DNA of 59,938 nt, taken from contig NZ_LR733844.1 in assembly GCF_902506455.1 (NCBI RefSeq), forward strand, positions 2,531,055 to 2,590,992, read 5' to 3'. Both the position numbers and the translations under genes were made by a program. This document shows, one piece after another, positions 14,475-23,744 of this stretch; the stretch's first letter is position 1, and every line of letters begins with the position of its first letter. The stretch is from Sphingomonas sp. 8AM (GTDB lineage: Bacteria > Pseudomonadota > Alphaproteobacteria > Sphingomonadales > Sphingomonadaceae). The notes beneath the pieces are model-generated. The model did not search any database. It saw only the letters and a program-made list of their open reading frames with translations, and was not told the DNA's origin.

Positions 14475-16181
14475 ATGGCCTCAGTGGCAACTCCCTCGCG
14501 TGACGAATTCGCGGCGATGCTCGATGACATGTTCGGCGGCGCCGACAGCTTCGAGGGCCGCGTGGTGCTGGGCACCGTTACCGCCATCGAGAACGACCTC
14601 GTCGTCATCGACGTCGGCCTGAAGAGCGAAGGCCGCGTGCCGCTGCGCGAATTCGCGCCTGCGCCGGGCCAGAAGGCCGACCTGAAGGTCGGTGACGAAG
14701 TCGAGGTCTATGTCGACCGAGTCGAGAACATGCATGGCGAAGCGATGCTGTCGCGCGACCGCGCCCGCCGCGAAGCCGCCTGGGACAAGCTGGAGCTGGA
14801 ATTCGCCAAGACCGCGCGCGTCGAGGGCGTGATCTTCGGCCGCGTGAAGGGTGGCTTCACCGTCGACCTGAACGGCGCCGTGGCGTTCCTGCCGGGCTCG
14901 CAGGTCGACATCCGCCCGGTTCGCGACGTCACCCCGCTGATGGACATCCCGCAGCCGTTCCAGATCCTGAAGATGGACCGCAAGCGCGGCAACATCGTCG
15001 TGTCGCGTCGCGCCGTTCTGGAAGAGACCCGCGCCGAGCAGCGCTCGGGCCTGATCCAGTCGCTGCATGAAGGTCAGATCATCGACGGCGTCGTCAAGAA
15101 CATCACCGATTACGGTGCGTTCGTCGACCTGGGCGGGATCGACGGCCTGCTGCACGTCACCGACCTGAGCTACAAGCGCGTCGGTCACCCGAGCGAGATG
15201 ATCAACATCGGCGACACCGTGAAGGTGCAGATCATCCGCATCAACAAGGATACGCAGCGCATCTCGCTGGGCATGAAGCAGCTCGAGAGCGATCCGTGGG
15301 ATGGCGCCGCCGCCAAGTATCCGGTCGGCGCGAAGCTGTCGGGCCGCGTCACGAACATCACCGAATATGGTGCGTTCGTCGAGCTGGAAGCCGGCATCGA
15401 GGGCCTGGTCCACGTCAGCGAAATGTCCTGGACCAAGAAGAACGTCCATCCGGGCAAGATCGTCTCGACCTCGCAGGAAGTCGAAGTGGTGGTGCTCGAG
15501 GTCGACGAGGACAAGCGTCGCATCTCGCTGGGCCTGAAGCAGGCGCAGAACAATCCGTGGGAGGCGTTCGCCGCCGCGCACCCGATCGGCTCGACCGTTG
15601 AGGGCGAAGTCAAGAACGCTACCGAGTTCGGCCTGTTCATCGGCCTCGACAACGACGTCGACGGCATGGTCCATATGTCCGACATCGCCTGGGGCGTGTC
15701 GGGTGAGGACGCGCTGAACCTGCACCGCAAGGGTGAGATGGTTCAGGCCGTGGTGCTCGACATCGATCCGGAGAAGGAGCGCATCTCGCTCGGCATGAAG
15801 CAGCTCGAGCGCGGCGGCCCCGTCGCAGCGGGCGCCGGCGATCGCCTGGGCAAGAACCAGGTCACCACCGTCACCGTCCTCGAAGTCCGCGACGCGGGTC
15901 TCGAAGTGCAGGCGGGCGACGATGGCGCGACCGGCTTCATCAAGCGCACCGACCTCGGCCGCGATCGCGACGAGCAGCGTCCGGAGCGTTTCCAGGTCGG
16001 CCAGAAGTTCGACGCGATGGTGACCGGCTTCGACCGTTCCAAGAAGCCGACCTTCTCGGTCAAGGCGATGCAGATCGCCGAAGAGAAGCAGGCGGTGGCG
16101 CAGTACGGCTCGTCCGACTCGGGTGCGTCGCTCGGCGACATTCTCGGTGAGGCGCTCAAGGCGCGCGAAACCAAGAAGTAA
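14475..16181 (+). CDS. rpsA: 30S ribosomal protein S1
   Basis: The 568-residue protein contains six S1 repeats of about 70 residues. The clearest are around NITDYGAFVDLGGIDGLLHV, NITEYGAFVELEAGIEGLVHV and ATEFGLFIGLDNDVDGMVHM (all split here by shared S1 residues), each closed by an RISLGMKQ or RISLGLKQ motif. S1 brings mRNA to the 30S subunit during initiation. MASVATPSRDEF at 14475 is chosen as the start because it fits the N-terminus of sphingomonad S1; ATG 14412 would add an unconserved basic leader. It is followed by a terminator and then ihfB, the common alphaproteobacterial order. Confidence 0.95.
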   Translation: MASVATPSRDEFAAMLDDMFGGADSFEGRVVLGTVTAIENDLVVIDVGLKSEGRVPLREFAPAPGQKADLKVGDEVEVYVDRVENMHGEAMLSRDRARREAAWDKLELEFAKTARVEGVIFGRVKGGFTVDLNGAVAFLPGSQVDIRPVRDVTPLMDIPQPFQILKMDRKRGNIVVSRRAVLEETRAEQRSGLIQSLHEGQIIDGVVKNITDYGAFVDLGGIDGLLHVTDLSYKRVGHPSEMINIGDTVKVQIIRINKDTQRISLGMKQLESDPWDGAAAKYPVGAKLSGRVTNITEYGAFVELEAGIEGLVHVSEMSWTKKNVHPGKIVSTSQEVEVVVLEVDEDKRRISLGLKQAQNNPWEAFAAAHPIGSTVEGEVKNATEFGLFIGLDNDVDGMVHMSDIAWGVSGEDALNLHRKGEMVQAVVLDIDPEKERISLGMKQLERGGPVAAGAGDRLGKNQVTTVTVLEVRDAGLEVQAGDDGATGFIKRTDLGRDRDEQRPERFQVGQKFDAMVTGFDRSKKPTFSVKAMQIAEEKQAVAQYGSSDSGASLGDILGEALKARETKK

Positions 16182-16202
16182 GCGAACCTGCCTTGCGGCA
16201 TG

Positions 16203-16236
16203 AAGGGGGGATCGGCCGATGGCCGGTCCCCTTTTC
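16203..16236 (+). terminator. Rho-independent terminator of rpsA
   Basis: GGGGATCGGCC pairs with GGCCGGTCCCC (one wobble) across GAT and is followed by TTTTC. It starts 21 bp after the rpsA stop and separates rpsA from ihfB. Confidence 0.85.
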
Positions 16237-16359
16237 ATTTGACGGACAATTGGGTGACCCACTTTGCACAATCGATACCAGATCGGTGCTACCGACCGCC
16301 CAAACTTACATGTATCAGCCCGTAGTGACGTTAATCCAAGCACTAAGGAACCGCGGACA

Positions 16360-16641
16360 ATGATACGGTCGGAGTTGGTCCAGGCATTGTTGAAGGACAA
16401 TCCCAGCCTGTCCCAGCGCGATGTCGAGGCAATTGTCTCGACTTTCTTCGATGAGATCACCGAGCGGCTCGCCGCCAACGGTCGCGTCGAATTGCGCGGT
16501 TTCGGAGCTTTCTCGACGCGCGCGCGTGACGCGCGGGTCGGGCGCAACCCGCGTACCGGCGAGACGGTCGAGGTCGATGCCAAGCGCGTTCCGTTCTTCA
16601 AACCCGGCAAGGAAATGCGCGTCCGCCTCAACGTCGCGTAA
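16360..16641 (+). CDS. ihfB: Integration host factor subunit beta
   Basis: This 93-residue HU/IHF-family DNA-bending protein begins [34 protein letters not shown] and [12 protein letters not shown] carry the DNA-inserting beta-arm with its proline. The rpsA-ihfB order, as in many proteobacteria, supports the beta-subunit call over HU or IHF-alpha. AAGGA lies about 12 bp upstream of ATG 16360. The alpha subunit is not in this window; the HU gene at 46676 is a separate family member. Confidence 0.93.
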   Translation: MIRSELVQALLKDNPSLSQRDVEAIVSTFFDEITERLAANGRVELRGFGAFSTRARDARVGRNPRTGETVEVDAKRVPFFKPGKEMRVRLNVA

Positions 16642-16700
16642 CGCGGCGACCCACGATGGGTTGACGTGGCGCGCCGCAACGGCTTCGTGGCCGGTGATGC

Positions 16701-16784
16701 GCGGGCGTGGCGGAATCGGTAGACGCTGGGGACTTAAAATCCTCTGCCATTGGCGTGCGGGTTCGAGTCCCGCCGCCCGCACCA
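16701..16784 (+). tRNA. tRNA-Leu (anticodon TAA)
   Basis: This is a class II tRNA with acceptor stem GCGGGCG/CGCCCGC. The anticodon stem GGGGA/TCCTC encloses loop CTTAAAA (anticodon TAA). A short variable arm follows (TGCCATTGGCG region), then GGTTCGAGTCC in the T arm and an encoded CCA (16782-16784). The extended frame of the downstream lipoprotein gene starts within 3 bp of this end. Confidence 0.97.
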
Positions 16785-16828
16785 GTATCATTCGTCTGGT
16801 CACCGGGACCTTCCTGGCGCTGTCCGCG

Positions 16829-18241
16829 ATGTCGTGCGGGCGCCGCGCGGATGTTGGTCCGGTCGTGGTGAGCGTTATCGGAACGACCCCGCAGGTCGCC
16901 GGGCGCGATCGCAGCGCGCTGTCGGCCGGCGACCGGCAATTGACCGACTCGCTCGCCGAAGGACTGGTCCGCTTCGATGCGGTCGGACAGATCGAGGCGG
17001 GCGTCGCCGAGCGCTGGATCGTCATCGACGACGGGCGCAGCTACATCTTCAGGCTGCGCAACGCCGTCTGGGCGGACGGCACACCAGTGCGCGCGCGTGA
17101 CGTGGTGCCGCTGCTTCGACGCCAGATCGCACCTGCCGCCGAAAACCGCATCGCCTCCTATCTCACCGCGGTCGCCTCGGTGGTCGAGATGACCCCGGAG
17201 GTGATCGAGATCGAGCTGGCGCGGCCACGCCCCGATCTGCTCAAGCTGTTCGCGCAGCCGGAAATGGCGTTGGTTCGCCCCGGTGCCGCGGGAGGCGCCG
17301 GCCCGTTCCGCCGCCGCGACCGCACGCGTGACGGCATCCTGCTGACCCCCGCACCCGATCCCGATCGTGACCCCGACGAAGAAGGACCGACTCCCGAGCA
17401 GAACGTGCTGCTGCGGGGTGAGCGCGCCGCGCTGGCGATCCTGCGCTTCGTCGAACGCCACTCCGACCTTGTCACCGGCGGGACGCTTGACGACTGGCCG
17501 ATCTTGCAAGCCGCGAACCCCGCACCTGCGAACGTGCGCGTCGATCCCGCCGCCGGGCTGTACGGTCTGGCGGTGGTGCGGCGCGAAGGCTTTCTGGCCG
17601 ATGCCGACAATCGCGGCGCGATCGCGCAAGCGATCGACCGCGCCGACCTGACCGGAAGCGTATCGGCCGACTGGCCGGCGCGCGAGACCGTCCTGCCCGA
17701 GCAGCTCGACTCGGGAGCGCCGCCGATGGTGCCGGTCTGGGCGACGCTGACGCCCGAGCAGCGCCCCGCTGCCGCCCGCGCGCGCGTTGCCGCGTGGCGC
17801 AGCGTGCACGGCGGTGCGCCGATCGTTCGGCTGGCGCTGCCCGCTGGTCCCGGCGGCACGATCCTGTGGGGACATCTGGCGCGCGACCTTTATGCGGTCG
17901 GCGTCCGCCCGGTCAGGGCTGCGCTGGACGATCCCGCTGCCGACCTGCGACTCATCGACCTCGTCGCGCCCTATGACAATGCGCGCTGGTATCTGGCCGA
18001 GGCGTGCGTTGCCTGCTCGGAAGACGCACGTGCCGCGATCGAGGCCGCGCGGCTCGCCGACACGCTGCCGGAGCGCGCCGCGGCGGCTGCGGCCGCCGAT
18101 CGGCTGCTGACGCAGGACGTGGCGTTCGTCCCGCTCGCGCGGCCGTTCCGCTGGTCGCTGGTCGCACTGCGACTGCGGCAGTGGCAGCCCAACCCGCGCG
18201 CGTGGCACTCATTGAACCGGCTGCGTACCGACCCCAATTGA
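16829..18241 (+). CDS. Extracytoplasmic solute-binding protein, family 5 (lipoprotein), start unclear
   Basis: The mature sequence matches peptide/nickel-type ABC substrate-binding proteins, with SLAEGLVRFDAVGQIEAGVAERW near the N-terminus, FRLRNAVWADGTPVRARDVV, and a C-terminal RPFRWSLVALRLRQWQPNPR region. Reading back in frame gives IIRLVTGTFLALSAMSC, an obvious lipoprotein signal with lipobox SAMSC. That leader has no ATG, GTG or TTG between the tRNA-Leu end (16784) and ATG 16829, which sits one Ser before the lipid-attachment Cys. The listed start is therefore conservative (470 residues); an ATT or CTG start near 16787-16799 is possible. No permease or ATPase genes are adjacent. Confidence 0.7.
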   Translation: MSCGRRADVGPVVVSVIGTTPQVAGRDRSALSAGDRQLTDSLAEGLVRFDAVGQIEAGVAERWIVIDDGRSYIFRLRNAVWADGTPVRARDVVPLLRRQIAPAAENRIASYLTAVASVVEMTPEVIEIELARPRPDLLKLFAQPEMALVRPGAAGGAGPFRRRDRTRDGILLTPAPDPDRDPDEEGPTPEQNVLLRGERAALAILRFVERHSDLVTGGTLDDWPILQAANPAPANVRVDPAAGLYGLAVVRREGFLADADNRGAIAQAIDRADLTGSVSADWPARETVLPEQLDSGAPPMVPVWATLTPEQRPAAARARVAAWRSVHGGAPIVRLALPAGPGGTILWGHLARDLYAVGVRPVRAALDDPAADLRLIDLVAPYDNARWYLAEACVACSEDARAAIEAARLADTLPERAAAAAAADRLLTQDVAFVPLARPFRWSLVALRLRQWQPNPRAWHSLNRLRTDPN

Positions 18242-18247
18242 TTCTGT

Positions 18248-18670
18248 ATGAACGCTCGTCCCACGCCGCTGAAGGCCGGCCTCTTCGACGGCTTGCCCGT
18301 CGGCACCGATCCCGCCGCCGTGCGCCGTCGCGTCGAGGCGGTCGAGCGGCTGCTGGAGGGGCTGTACGTCATTCCGGGCATCAACCGGCGTGTCGGGCTC
18401 GATGCCATCGTGGGGCTGGTGCCGGTGGTCGGCGATCTCGTCGCGGGTGCGATGGGCATGTGGCTGGTCTGGGAAGCGCGCAATCTTGGGATGGGACGGC
18501 TGGCGCTGTTCGGGATGACCGCGCGGGTCGGTTTCGACACGGCCTTGGGCATGATCCCGTTCGTCGGGGACGCCGCCGACTTTTTCTACCGCTCGAACAC
18601 GCGCAACCTGAAGCGGATCAAGAAGCATCTCGATCGTCACCATCCTGCGACGGTGACGCTGGACCGCTGA
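18248..18670 (+). CDS. DUF4112 domain membrane protein
   Basis: This 140-residue protein contains GLDAIVGLVPVVGDLVAG and ARVGFDTALGMIPFVGDAAD, the repeated G-x-D-x-x-x-G-x-x-P-x-x-G-D pattern of DUF4112. It has two membrane-embedded hairpins around residues 57-85 and 95-118, and ends with a basic segment NLKRIKKHLDRHH. It begins 6 bp after the solute-binding protein gene, so the two are probably co-transcribed. The biochemical role is unknown. Confidence 0.85.
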   Translation: MNARPTPLKAGLFDGLPVGTDPAAVRRRVEAVERLLEGLYVIPGINRRVGLDAIVGLVPVVGDLVAGAMGMWLVWEARNLGMGRLALFGMTARVGFDTALGMIPFVGDAADFFYRSNTRNLKRIKKHLDRHHPATVTLDR

Positions 18671-18680
18671 CGACCGCGAC

Positions 18681-19775
18681 CTAGCGCGCGTTTGGCACGA
18701 ACATCGTACCGCCCGGCATCGCATGCGGCACACCAGTGGTGCCGGGGAAGCTGATCGGCAACCCGGCCAGCGTGCGCACCGCCATATAGGCGAAGCCCTC
18801 CGCCTCCAGCCCGTCGCCGTGCCAGCCGAGCGCGTCAACCGGCTCGGGGGTCAATCCGGTTCGATCGGCGATCATACGCATCATCGCGGGATTGTGGCGT
18901 CCCCCGCCAGCCACCAACAGGCGCCGTGGCTGAACCGGCAGCAGGGTCAGCGCTTGCGCCACGGTCGCCGCGGTAAAGGCGGTCAGCGTCGCGGCACCGT
19001 CCGCCGCGGACAGGCCGCGCGCCGGTTGGATGGTGAAATCGTTGCGGTCGAGCGACTTCGGGTAAGGCGTATCGAAGAACGGATGATCGAGCATCGCAGT
19101 CAGCACCGTCTCGTCAACCCGCCCGGATGCGGCGAGCGCACCGTTCTTGTCAAAGCGCGCGCCGCTCTCCTGCTCGACCCAGCTGTCGATCAGGCCGTTC
19201 GCCGGGCCGGTATCGAACGCCGCGATCGCCGCACCGGCGTCGATCAGCGTGATGTTGGCCACTCCACCGAGGTTGAGGATCGCCACCGGTCCGTCCAGCC
19301 CGGCGGCGAGCGCCGCGTGATAGATCGGGAGCAACGGCGCGCCCTGCCCGCCGGCCGCGACGTCGGCGCTGCGGAAGTCGGCGACGGTACGAATGCCGGT
19401 TACGTCGGCGAGCATTTGCCCGTCGCCGATCTGCCATGTCCAGCGCCGGTCGGGGCGATGGGCGACCGTCTGGCCGTGGAAGCCGATCACCCCGATGTCC
19501 GCCGGCAGCGCACCGGCGTCGCGAAGCAGCTTTTGCACCGCCAGCGCATGGGTGCGGGTGATGAGCGCCGCTGCGTCGACCAGCGGCGGACTGGCGCGCG
19601 GACGAGGATAGGTGAGCGCGAGTGCGGTCGCCTCCGCCAATTGCGCACGCGCGGCGTCCGAATAAGGTTCGCCGCGGAACGCGATGTGGCGCACCACCTG
19701 CTGCCCGTCGGTTTCGATCAGCGCCGCGTCAATCCCGTCCAGCGACGTGCCCGACATCAATCCGATCGCCAGCAT
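18681..19775 (-). CDS. anmK: Anhydro-N-acetylmuramic acid kinase
   Basis: The 364-residue enzyme cleaves and phosphorylates 1,6-anhydro-MurNAc, recovered from cell-wall turnover, to MurNAc-6-phosphate. The N-terminal [20 protein letters not shown] is the family signature. [21 protein letters not shown] and [13 protein letters not shown] are ATP and sugar contacts of the sugar-kinase/actin fold. It fits the cell-wall theme of the L,D-transpeptidases, though these are over 9 kb away. It is divergent from rimO, with 95 bp between starts. No amidase or murQ gene adjoins it. Confidence 0.96.
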   Translation of the reverse strand: MLAIGLMSGTSLDGIDAALIETDGQQVVRHIAFRGEPYSDAARAQLAEATALALTYPRPRASPPLVDAAALITRTHALAVQKLLRDAGALPADIGVIGFHGQTVAHRPDRRWTWQIGDGQMLADVTGIRTVADFRSADVAAGGQGAPLLPIYHAALAAGLDGPVAILNLGGVANITLIDAGAAIAAFDTGPANGLIDSWVEQESGARFDKNGALAASGRVDETVLTAMLDHPFFDTPYPKSLDRNDFTIQPARGLSAADGAATLTAFTAATVAQALTLLPVQPRRLLVAGGGRHNPAMMRMIADRTGLTPEPVDALGWHGDGLEAEGFAYMAVRTLAGLPISFPGTTGVPHAMPGGTMFVPNAR

Positions 19776-19870
19776 CCGCCCGCCCTTTCCGTCCGTTATC
19801 CGCCGCCGCTATCGCCCGCGTCGCCGCCACTGGCAAATCGCATCGTCCCGCATTATGTGCGGACGATCCC

Positions 19871-21202
19871 ATGGCAACGCAAATCCCCTCACCGCCCCGC
19901 GTGGGCATGGTCTCGCTCGGCTGTCCCAAGAACCTGGTCGACAGCGAACGCATCCTGACCCAGCTTCGCGCCGACGGCTATCAGATGTCCGCCGATTATG
20001 CGGGCGCCGACGTCGTTCTGGTCAACACCTGCGGGTTTCTAGATTCGGCCAAAGAAGAATCGCTTGACGCGATTGGTGAAGCGATCGCCGAGAATGGTCG
20101 GGTCATCGTCACCGGCTGCATGGGCAAGGAGGCCGAGGCGATCCGCGCGCGCTTCCCCGACGTGCTCGCGATCACTGGTGCGCATGAATATGAGCAGGTC
20201 GTCGAGGCGGTCCATGCCGCCGCCCCCGCGTCGCTGAGCCCGTTCGTCGACCTGATCCCCGACGCGGGGCTGAAGCTGACGCCGCGCCATTACAGCTATC
20301 TCAAGATCTCGGAGGGCTGCAATCACCGCTGCTCGTTCTGCATCATCCCGTCGTTGCGCGGCGATCTGGTCAGCCGCCGCCCCGACGCGATCCTGCGCGA
20401 AGCCGAGAAGCTGGTCGCGGTGGGGACGAAAGAACTGCTGGTCATCAGCCAGGATACCTCCGCCTACGGAATCGACATCCGCGACCAGTCGCGGATGTGG
20501 AAGGGCGCGGAGGTTCGCCCGCACATGACCGATCTCGCGCGCGAGCTGGGGAAGATCGCGCCATGGGTGCGTTTACATTACGTCTACCCCTACCCGCACG
20601 TCGATCAGGTGATCCCGTTGATGGCGGACGGGTTGGTGCTTCCGTATCTCGACATCCCGTTCCAGCACGCCGCGCCGGCGGTGCTGCGCCGGATGAAGCG
20701 CCCCGCGAATGACGCCAAGGTGCTCGGACGGATCAAGGCGTGGCGCGACATCTGCCCCGATATCGCGATCCGTTCGACCTTCGTGGTCGGCTTCCCCGGT
20801 GAGACCGAGGACGATTTCCAGTATCTGCTCGACTGGCTCGACGAGGCGCAGCTCGATCGCGTCGGTGCGTTCCGCTTCGAGCCGGTCGAGGGTGCGTCGG
20901 CGAATGCGCTCCCCGACCCGGTGCCGGAGGCGGTGAAGGAAGAGCGCTACGCGCGGATCATGGAAAAGACCGCCGCGATCTCGGCTGCGAAGCTTGCCGC
21001 CAAGGTCGGACGAACGCTGGAGGTGATCGTCGATGCGGTCGACGCCGCAAGCGGCGGCGCGTCGGGGCGGTCGATGGCCGATGCGCCCGAGATCGACGGT
21101 GAGGTGCACCTGCGCGATGCCGGGCATCTGACGCCCGGCGATATCCTACCGGTCGTCATCGAGGAAGCAGACGAGCACGATCTGTTCGGCGTCCCGGCCT
21201 GA
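19871..21202 (+). CDS. rimO: Ribosomal protein S12 methylthiotransferase RimO
   Basis: This 443-residue radical SAM enzyme adds a methylthio group to the conserved aspartate of ribosomal protein S12. The N-terminal UPF0004 domain has cysteines 18, 54 and 83 ([25 protein letters not shown]). The radical SAM cluster is CNHRCSFC (Cys150, 154, 157). A TRAM domain closes the protein from about residue 375. The start MATQIPSPP is chosen because family similarity begins there; a longer frame to 19622 would overlap anmK on the other strand. [12 protein letters not shown] distinguishes RimO from MiaB. Confidence 0.97.
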   Translation: MATQIPSPPRVGMVSLGCPKNLVDSERILTQLRADGYQMSADYAGADVVLVNTCGFLDSAKEESLDAIGEAIAENGRVIVTGCMGKEAEAIRARFPDVLAITGAHEYEQVVEAVHAAAPASLSPFVDLIPDAGLKLTPRHYSYLKISEGCNHRCSFCIIPSLRGDLVSRRPDAILREAEKLVAVGTKELLVISQDTSAYGIDIRDQSRMWKGAEVRPHMTDLARELGKIAPWVRLHYVYPYPHVDQVIPLMADGLVLPYLDIPFQHAAPAVLRRMKRPANDAKVLGRIKAWRDICPDIAIRSTFVVGFPGETEDDFQYLLDWLDEAQLDRVGAFRFEPVEGASANALPDPVPEAVKEERYARIMEKTAAISAAKLAAKVGRTLEVIVDAVDAASGGASGRSMADAPEIDGEVHLRDAGHLTPGDILPVVIEEADEHDLFGVPA

Positions 21203-21295
21203 TTGGGCAAGTAGAGGTTTTATCCTGAAAAGCAGCTTCCATACTGTTGGTTAACCCGGCGCTTCTAGACGGGCCTGACCATCGAGGGAGATGTC

Positions 21296-22321
21296 ATGCC
21301 GCGCCGGATTCGGTCCCTGTTGTCACTGCTCAGTGCCGAAGTGGCCGCCCATGCCGATCGCTCCGAAGCGATCGCCGGGCAAACGCGATTGCTGGCGCTC
21401 AACGCCGCGATCGAGGCCGCGCGATCGGGTGAGGCGGGACGCGGCTTCGGTGTGGTCGCGCAGGAAGTGAAAACGCTGGCGGCGCAGGCAAGCAGCTCGT
21501 CGCGGGCGTTCCGCGAGGATCTGCTCGGCCGGCTGCATCAGGGCAGCGAGATCGCCGCCGACTTGGTCCGCGAGCTGGAAGGCGGCCGGCTTGGCGAACT
21601 CGCGCAGTCGATCGCCGATGCCCTGTCACGGACATTGTTCGACCGCACGATTGACGTGCGGGTGCTGGCAAGCGACCATGCGGTGCGCGAGAGCCTGATG
21701 CTGCCCGGCGACCAGCGCGCCGAAAATCGCGCGCTGGAGCGGATGCGCTCGCTGCTCGGCTTCTCGCCCTATTTTCTCAACGCCTTCGTTGTTGCGGCGG
21801 ACGGTCAGGTCGGCGTCTGCGCGCATGACAATGCGGCGGTGCGGACGATCCGATTCGATGGTTATGACCAGTTCCGCGCCGTGATGAACGGCCCGTTGCC
21901 GAATGGCTGGGCTACGGACGAGGTCTGGGCGAACCCATGGTCGCATGATCGCAAGGTGCTGATCTTCGTCGCGCCGGTGGTTGTCGAGGGGGTCACAATC
22001 GGGGTTTGCTACCTCGAATATGACTTCGAGGGGCAAGTGGCGCAGCTGATCGATGTGATGAACCGATCGTCGCAGCGCGCGACGATCTCGATTGTCGATC
22101 CGGGCGGTCGGGTGGTCGCCACCACCGGCACGCGCCGCTTCCACGAACGTCATCCCTTTGCGGTCGATGTCCCCGGCGGGCGCGTGCAATCGCTCGACCG
22201 ACTGGTCGTCGCGCAGGCGACGGTGCCGAGCGATCACGGGGTGGCGGGTCTCAACTTCCGGTGCGTGATCGAGGACCACCTCGCCTCGGACAGCGACATC
22301 CTCGCCGCCATGGCCGCCTGA
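21296..22321 (+). CDS. Soluble chemoreceptor-like protein: short MCP signalling segment plus C-terminal Cache-like domain
   Basis: The first ~75 residues contain the tip of a methyl-accepting chemotaxis protein hairpin, [20 protein letters not shown] and [18 protein letters not shown] (about residues 29-66). The rest (about 110-340) has a Cache/PDC-like sensor pattern: [46 protein letters not shown] and [18 protein letters not shown]. No transmembrane segment or signal peptide is present. The usual order (sensor, membrane, signalling) is therefore reversed and the signalling helix is very short. GGGAG lies upstream of ATG 21296. It could be a cytoplasmic sensor tethered to receptor arrays. 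No che genes are near. Confidence 0.7.
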   Translation: MPRRIRSLLSLLSAEVAAHADRSEAIAGQTRLLALNAAIEAARSGEAGRGFGVVAQEVKTLAAQASSSSRAFREDLLGRLHQGSEIAADLVRELEGGRLGELAQSIADALSRTLFDRTIDVRVLASDHAVRESLMLPGDQRAENRALERMRSLLGFSPYFLNAFVVAADGQVGVCAHDNAAVRTIRFDGYDQFRAVMNGPLPNGWATDEVWANPWSHDRKVLIFVAPVVVEGVTIGVCYLEYDFEGQVAQLIDVMNRSSQRATISIVDPGGRVVATTGTRRFHERHPFAVDVPGGRVQSLDRLVVAQATVPSDHGVAGLNFRCVIEDHLASDSDILAAMAA

Positions 22322-22330
22322 GCGCGGCGG

Positions 22331-22837
22331 TCAGCGGCCGGCGGCGGGTGGAGCGAGCACCTGCGCGGCGAGCGACCGAAACGATCGCGCCTCCGCATCG
22401 CCAAGCGGCACGCGCGGATTTCTGCTCGATACGCAGACCACACCGAGTGCGTAGCCGGCGGCATCGACGATCGGCGCCGCGACAAACGAGCGGATCAACC
22501 CGACGCGAACGAACGGATTGGAACGGAAGGTGCTGTCCGTGATCGTGTCGGAAACGCAAAAGACCTGCTCGGGCGCGACGATCGCGTGCGCCGACATGGA
22601 TCGCGCCCGATCATAGCGACCGAGCTGACCGCCTGATGAGGCAATGACGATCTGCAGATCATCGACAAGCAAGGCGACGCCTGCCCAATCACCGCCCAAG
22701 AGCTTCCTTGCCGATTTCGCGAGTGCCGTAAGCGCGGGATCTTCAACACGCTCCAGCAACCCGGAGGCGCGCACCGCCTCGCTTCGCGCACGTTCGTCAG
22801 CAGGGATCGGAGCCGGAGAGTAGAAGGTCACCGACAC
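22331..22837 (-). CDS. GAF domain protein
   Basis: The 168-residue cytoplasmic protein is a single GAF domain (about residues 25-160). It has WAGVALLVDDLQIVIASSGG, then FCVSDTITDSTFRSNPFV, then IRSFVAAPIVDAAGYALGVV, the usual order of strands around the ligand pocket. No kinase or cyclase domain is attached. It converges on the chemoreceptor-like gene, with only 9 bp between the stops, so the two are not co-transcribed. Ligand and partner are unknown. Confidence 0.78.
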   Translation of the reverse strand: MSVTFYSPAPIPADERARSEAVRASGLLERVEDPALTALAKSARKLLGGDWAGVALLVDDLQIVIASSGGQLGRYDRARSMSAHAIVAPEQVFCVSDTITDSTFRSNPFVRVGLIRSFVAAPIVDAAGYALGVVCVSSRNPRVPLGDAEARSFRSLAAQVLAPPAAGR

Positions 22838-23085
22838 CTACAACGTCCCCCTTGTCACCACCCAACACCATCGTCTGACCAGCAGCGTTTCGCGCGGGCG
22901 TCGCGCCGACGTCAGCGATCAAATTATCTAGTAACTCAAATGACCTGAGTCGTAGTTCGATCCTGCACCGTTTCGGATGATTGTTTCAGATCGGGACAGG
23001 CGAGGATAATCAGTCTCACCGCACGGAAGCGCGAACGGCGGGCATTCCGATGCGTTTGAGCGAATAAAGATGAAGCACGAACGCT

Positions 23086-23162
23086 TGGTAGCGGAGGAGG
23101 GACTTGAACCCCCGACACGCGGATTATGATTCCGCTGCTCTAACCAGCTGAGCTACTCCGCC
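23086..23162 (-). tRNA. tRNA-Met (anticodon CAT), elongator type
   Basis: The minus-strand cloverleaf has acceptor GGCGGAG/CTCCGCT and D arm GCTC/GAGC. The anticodon stem GCGGA/TCCGC has loop ATCATAA (anticodon CAT), the T arm has GGTTCAAGTCC, and CCA is encoded. The acceptor and anticodon stems lack the three G-C pairs and the C1-A72 mismatch of initiator tRNA. The overall sequence resembles alphaproteobacterial elongator tRNA-Met; the tRNA-Ile with modified CAT is the alternative. Confidence 0.93.
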
Positions 23163-23222
23163 CCGTTTTCCGAGGGAACCAGCGCTCGTGAGGCGCGGGC
23201 TATAACAGCCGAATGAACGCGG

Positions 23223-23744
23223 TCAAGCCGCGAAAGAATGACGGGACAACATTTCCCATGGGCCACCCCGGTACCAATAGGCGGCCAGTCCGGAGATCAT
23301 AACGGGTCGCGGGCCAAAACTGGCGCGCAGCTCCGCCACCAGCGCCTTGGCGGCTGCCGGCTCGACCTTGTTCTGCACCGTCACATGCGCACGCCAGCCA
23401 CCGGCGTCCTGCGGCGTCAGCAGTCCGGCAAATGCAGCGGCCAGCCGGGCGCGAACGTCCACCAATTCGTCGCTGTCGATCCGGTAAGCGACGCCGCGCC
23501 CCAGCGAGATGACGTCCGCGATCCGTGCGCGCGGCGCTGACACCCCGCGCGTCTCGGTAACCAGCCGCTGGCGCAGCTCGGGAGCGAGCGTCGGGGGCAG
23601 ATGATGGAACATCGTCAGATGCGCGGCGAGCTGGTTGCGCTCCGGCGGGAAATAGGCGGTGCGCTGCGCATCGAAGAACGCCTGATCCTCGCGCCCGAAC
23701 AGCGCGGTGACGATGATCGGGGCGGGCTCGAACGAGGTGGTCAA
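23223..23744 (-). CDS. 2H phosphoesterase (2'-5' RNA ligase/LigT-like) family protein
   Basis: The 173-residue protein has the two H-x-T/S-x motifs that define 2H phosphoesterases: HLTM with His42 in [11 protein letters not shown] and HVTV with His120 in [10 protein letters not shown]. Such enzymes act on cyclic nucleotide or 2'-5' RNA phosphodiesters, but substrates of most bacterial members are unknown. Its start overlaps the kup stop as ATGA, so it is translated from the kup transcript. The [20 protein letters not shown]-terminus and EMLSRHSF C-terminus are not diagnostic. Confidence 0.83.
   Translation of the reverse strand: MTTSFEPAPIIVTALFGREDQAFFDAQRTAYFPPERNQLAAHLTMFHHLPPTLAPELRQRLVTETRGVSAPRARIADVISLGRGVAYRIDSDELVDVRARLAAAFAGLLTPQDAGGWRAHVTVQNKVEPAAAKALVAELRASFGPRPVMISGLAAYWYRGGPWEMLSRHSFAA

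Noticed and set aside
16421..16828. Extending the solute-binding protein gene upstream through tRNA-Leu and ihfB
   Set aside because: The frame is open but would translate the tRNA and overlap ihfB in a different frame; this is a by-product of GC-rich codon bias.
22934..22950. ACTCA-N7-TGAGT inverted repeat before the GAF protein gene
   Set aside because: Five-base arms in a 250-bp AT-richer gap are expected by chance and no other support was found.
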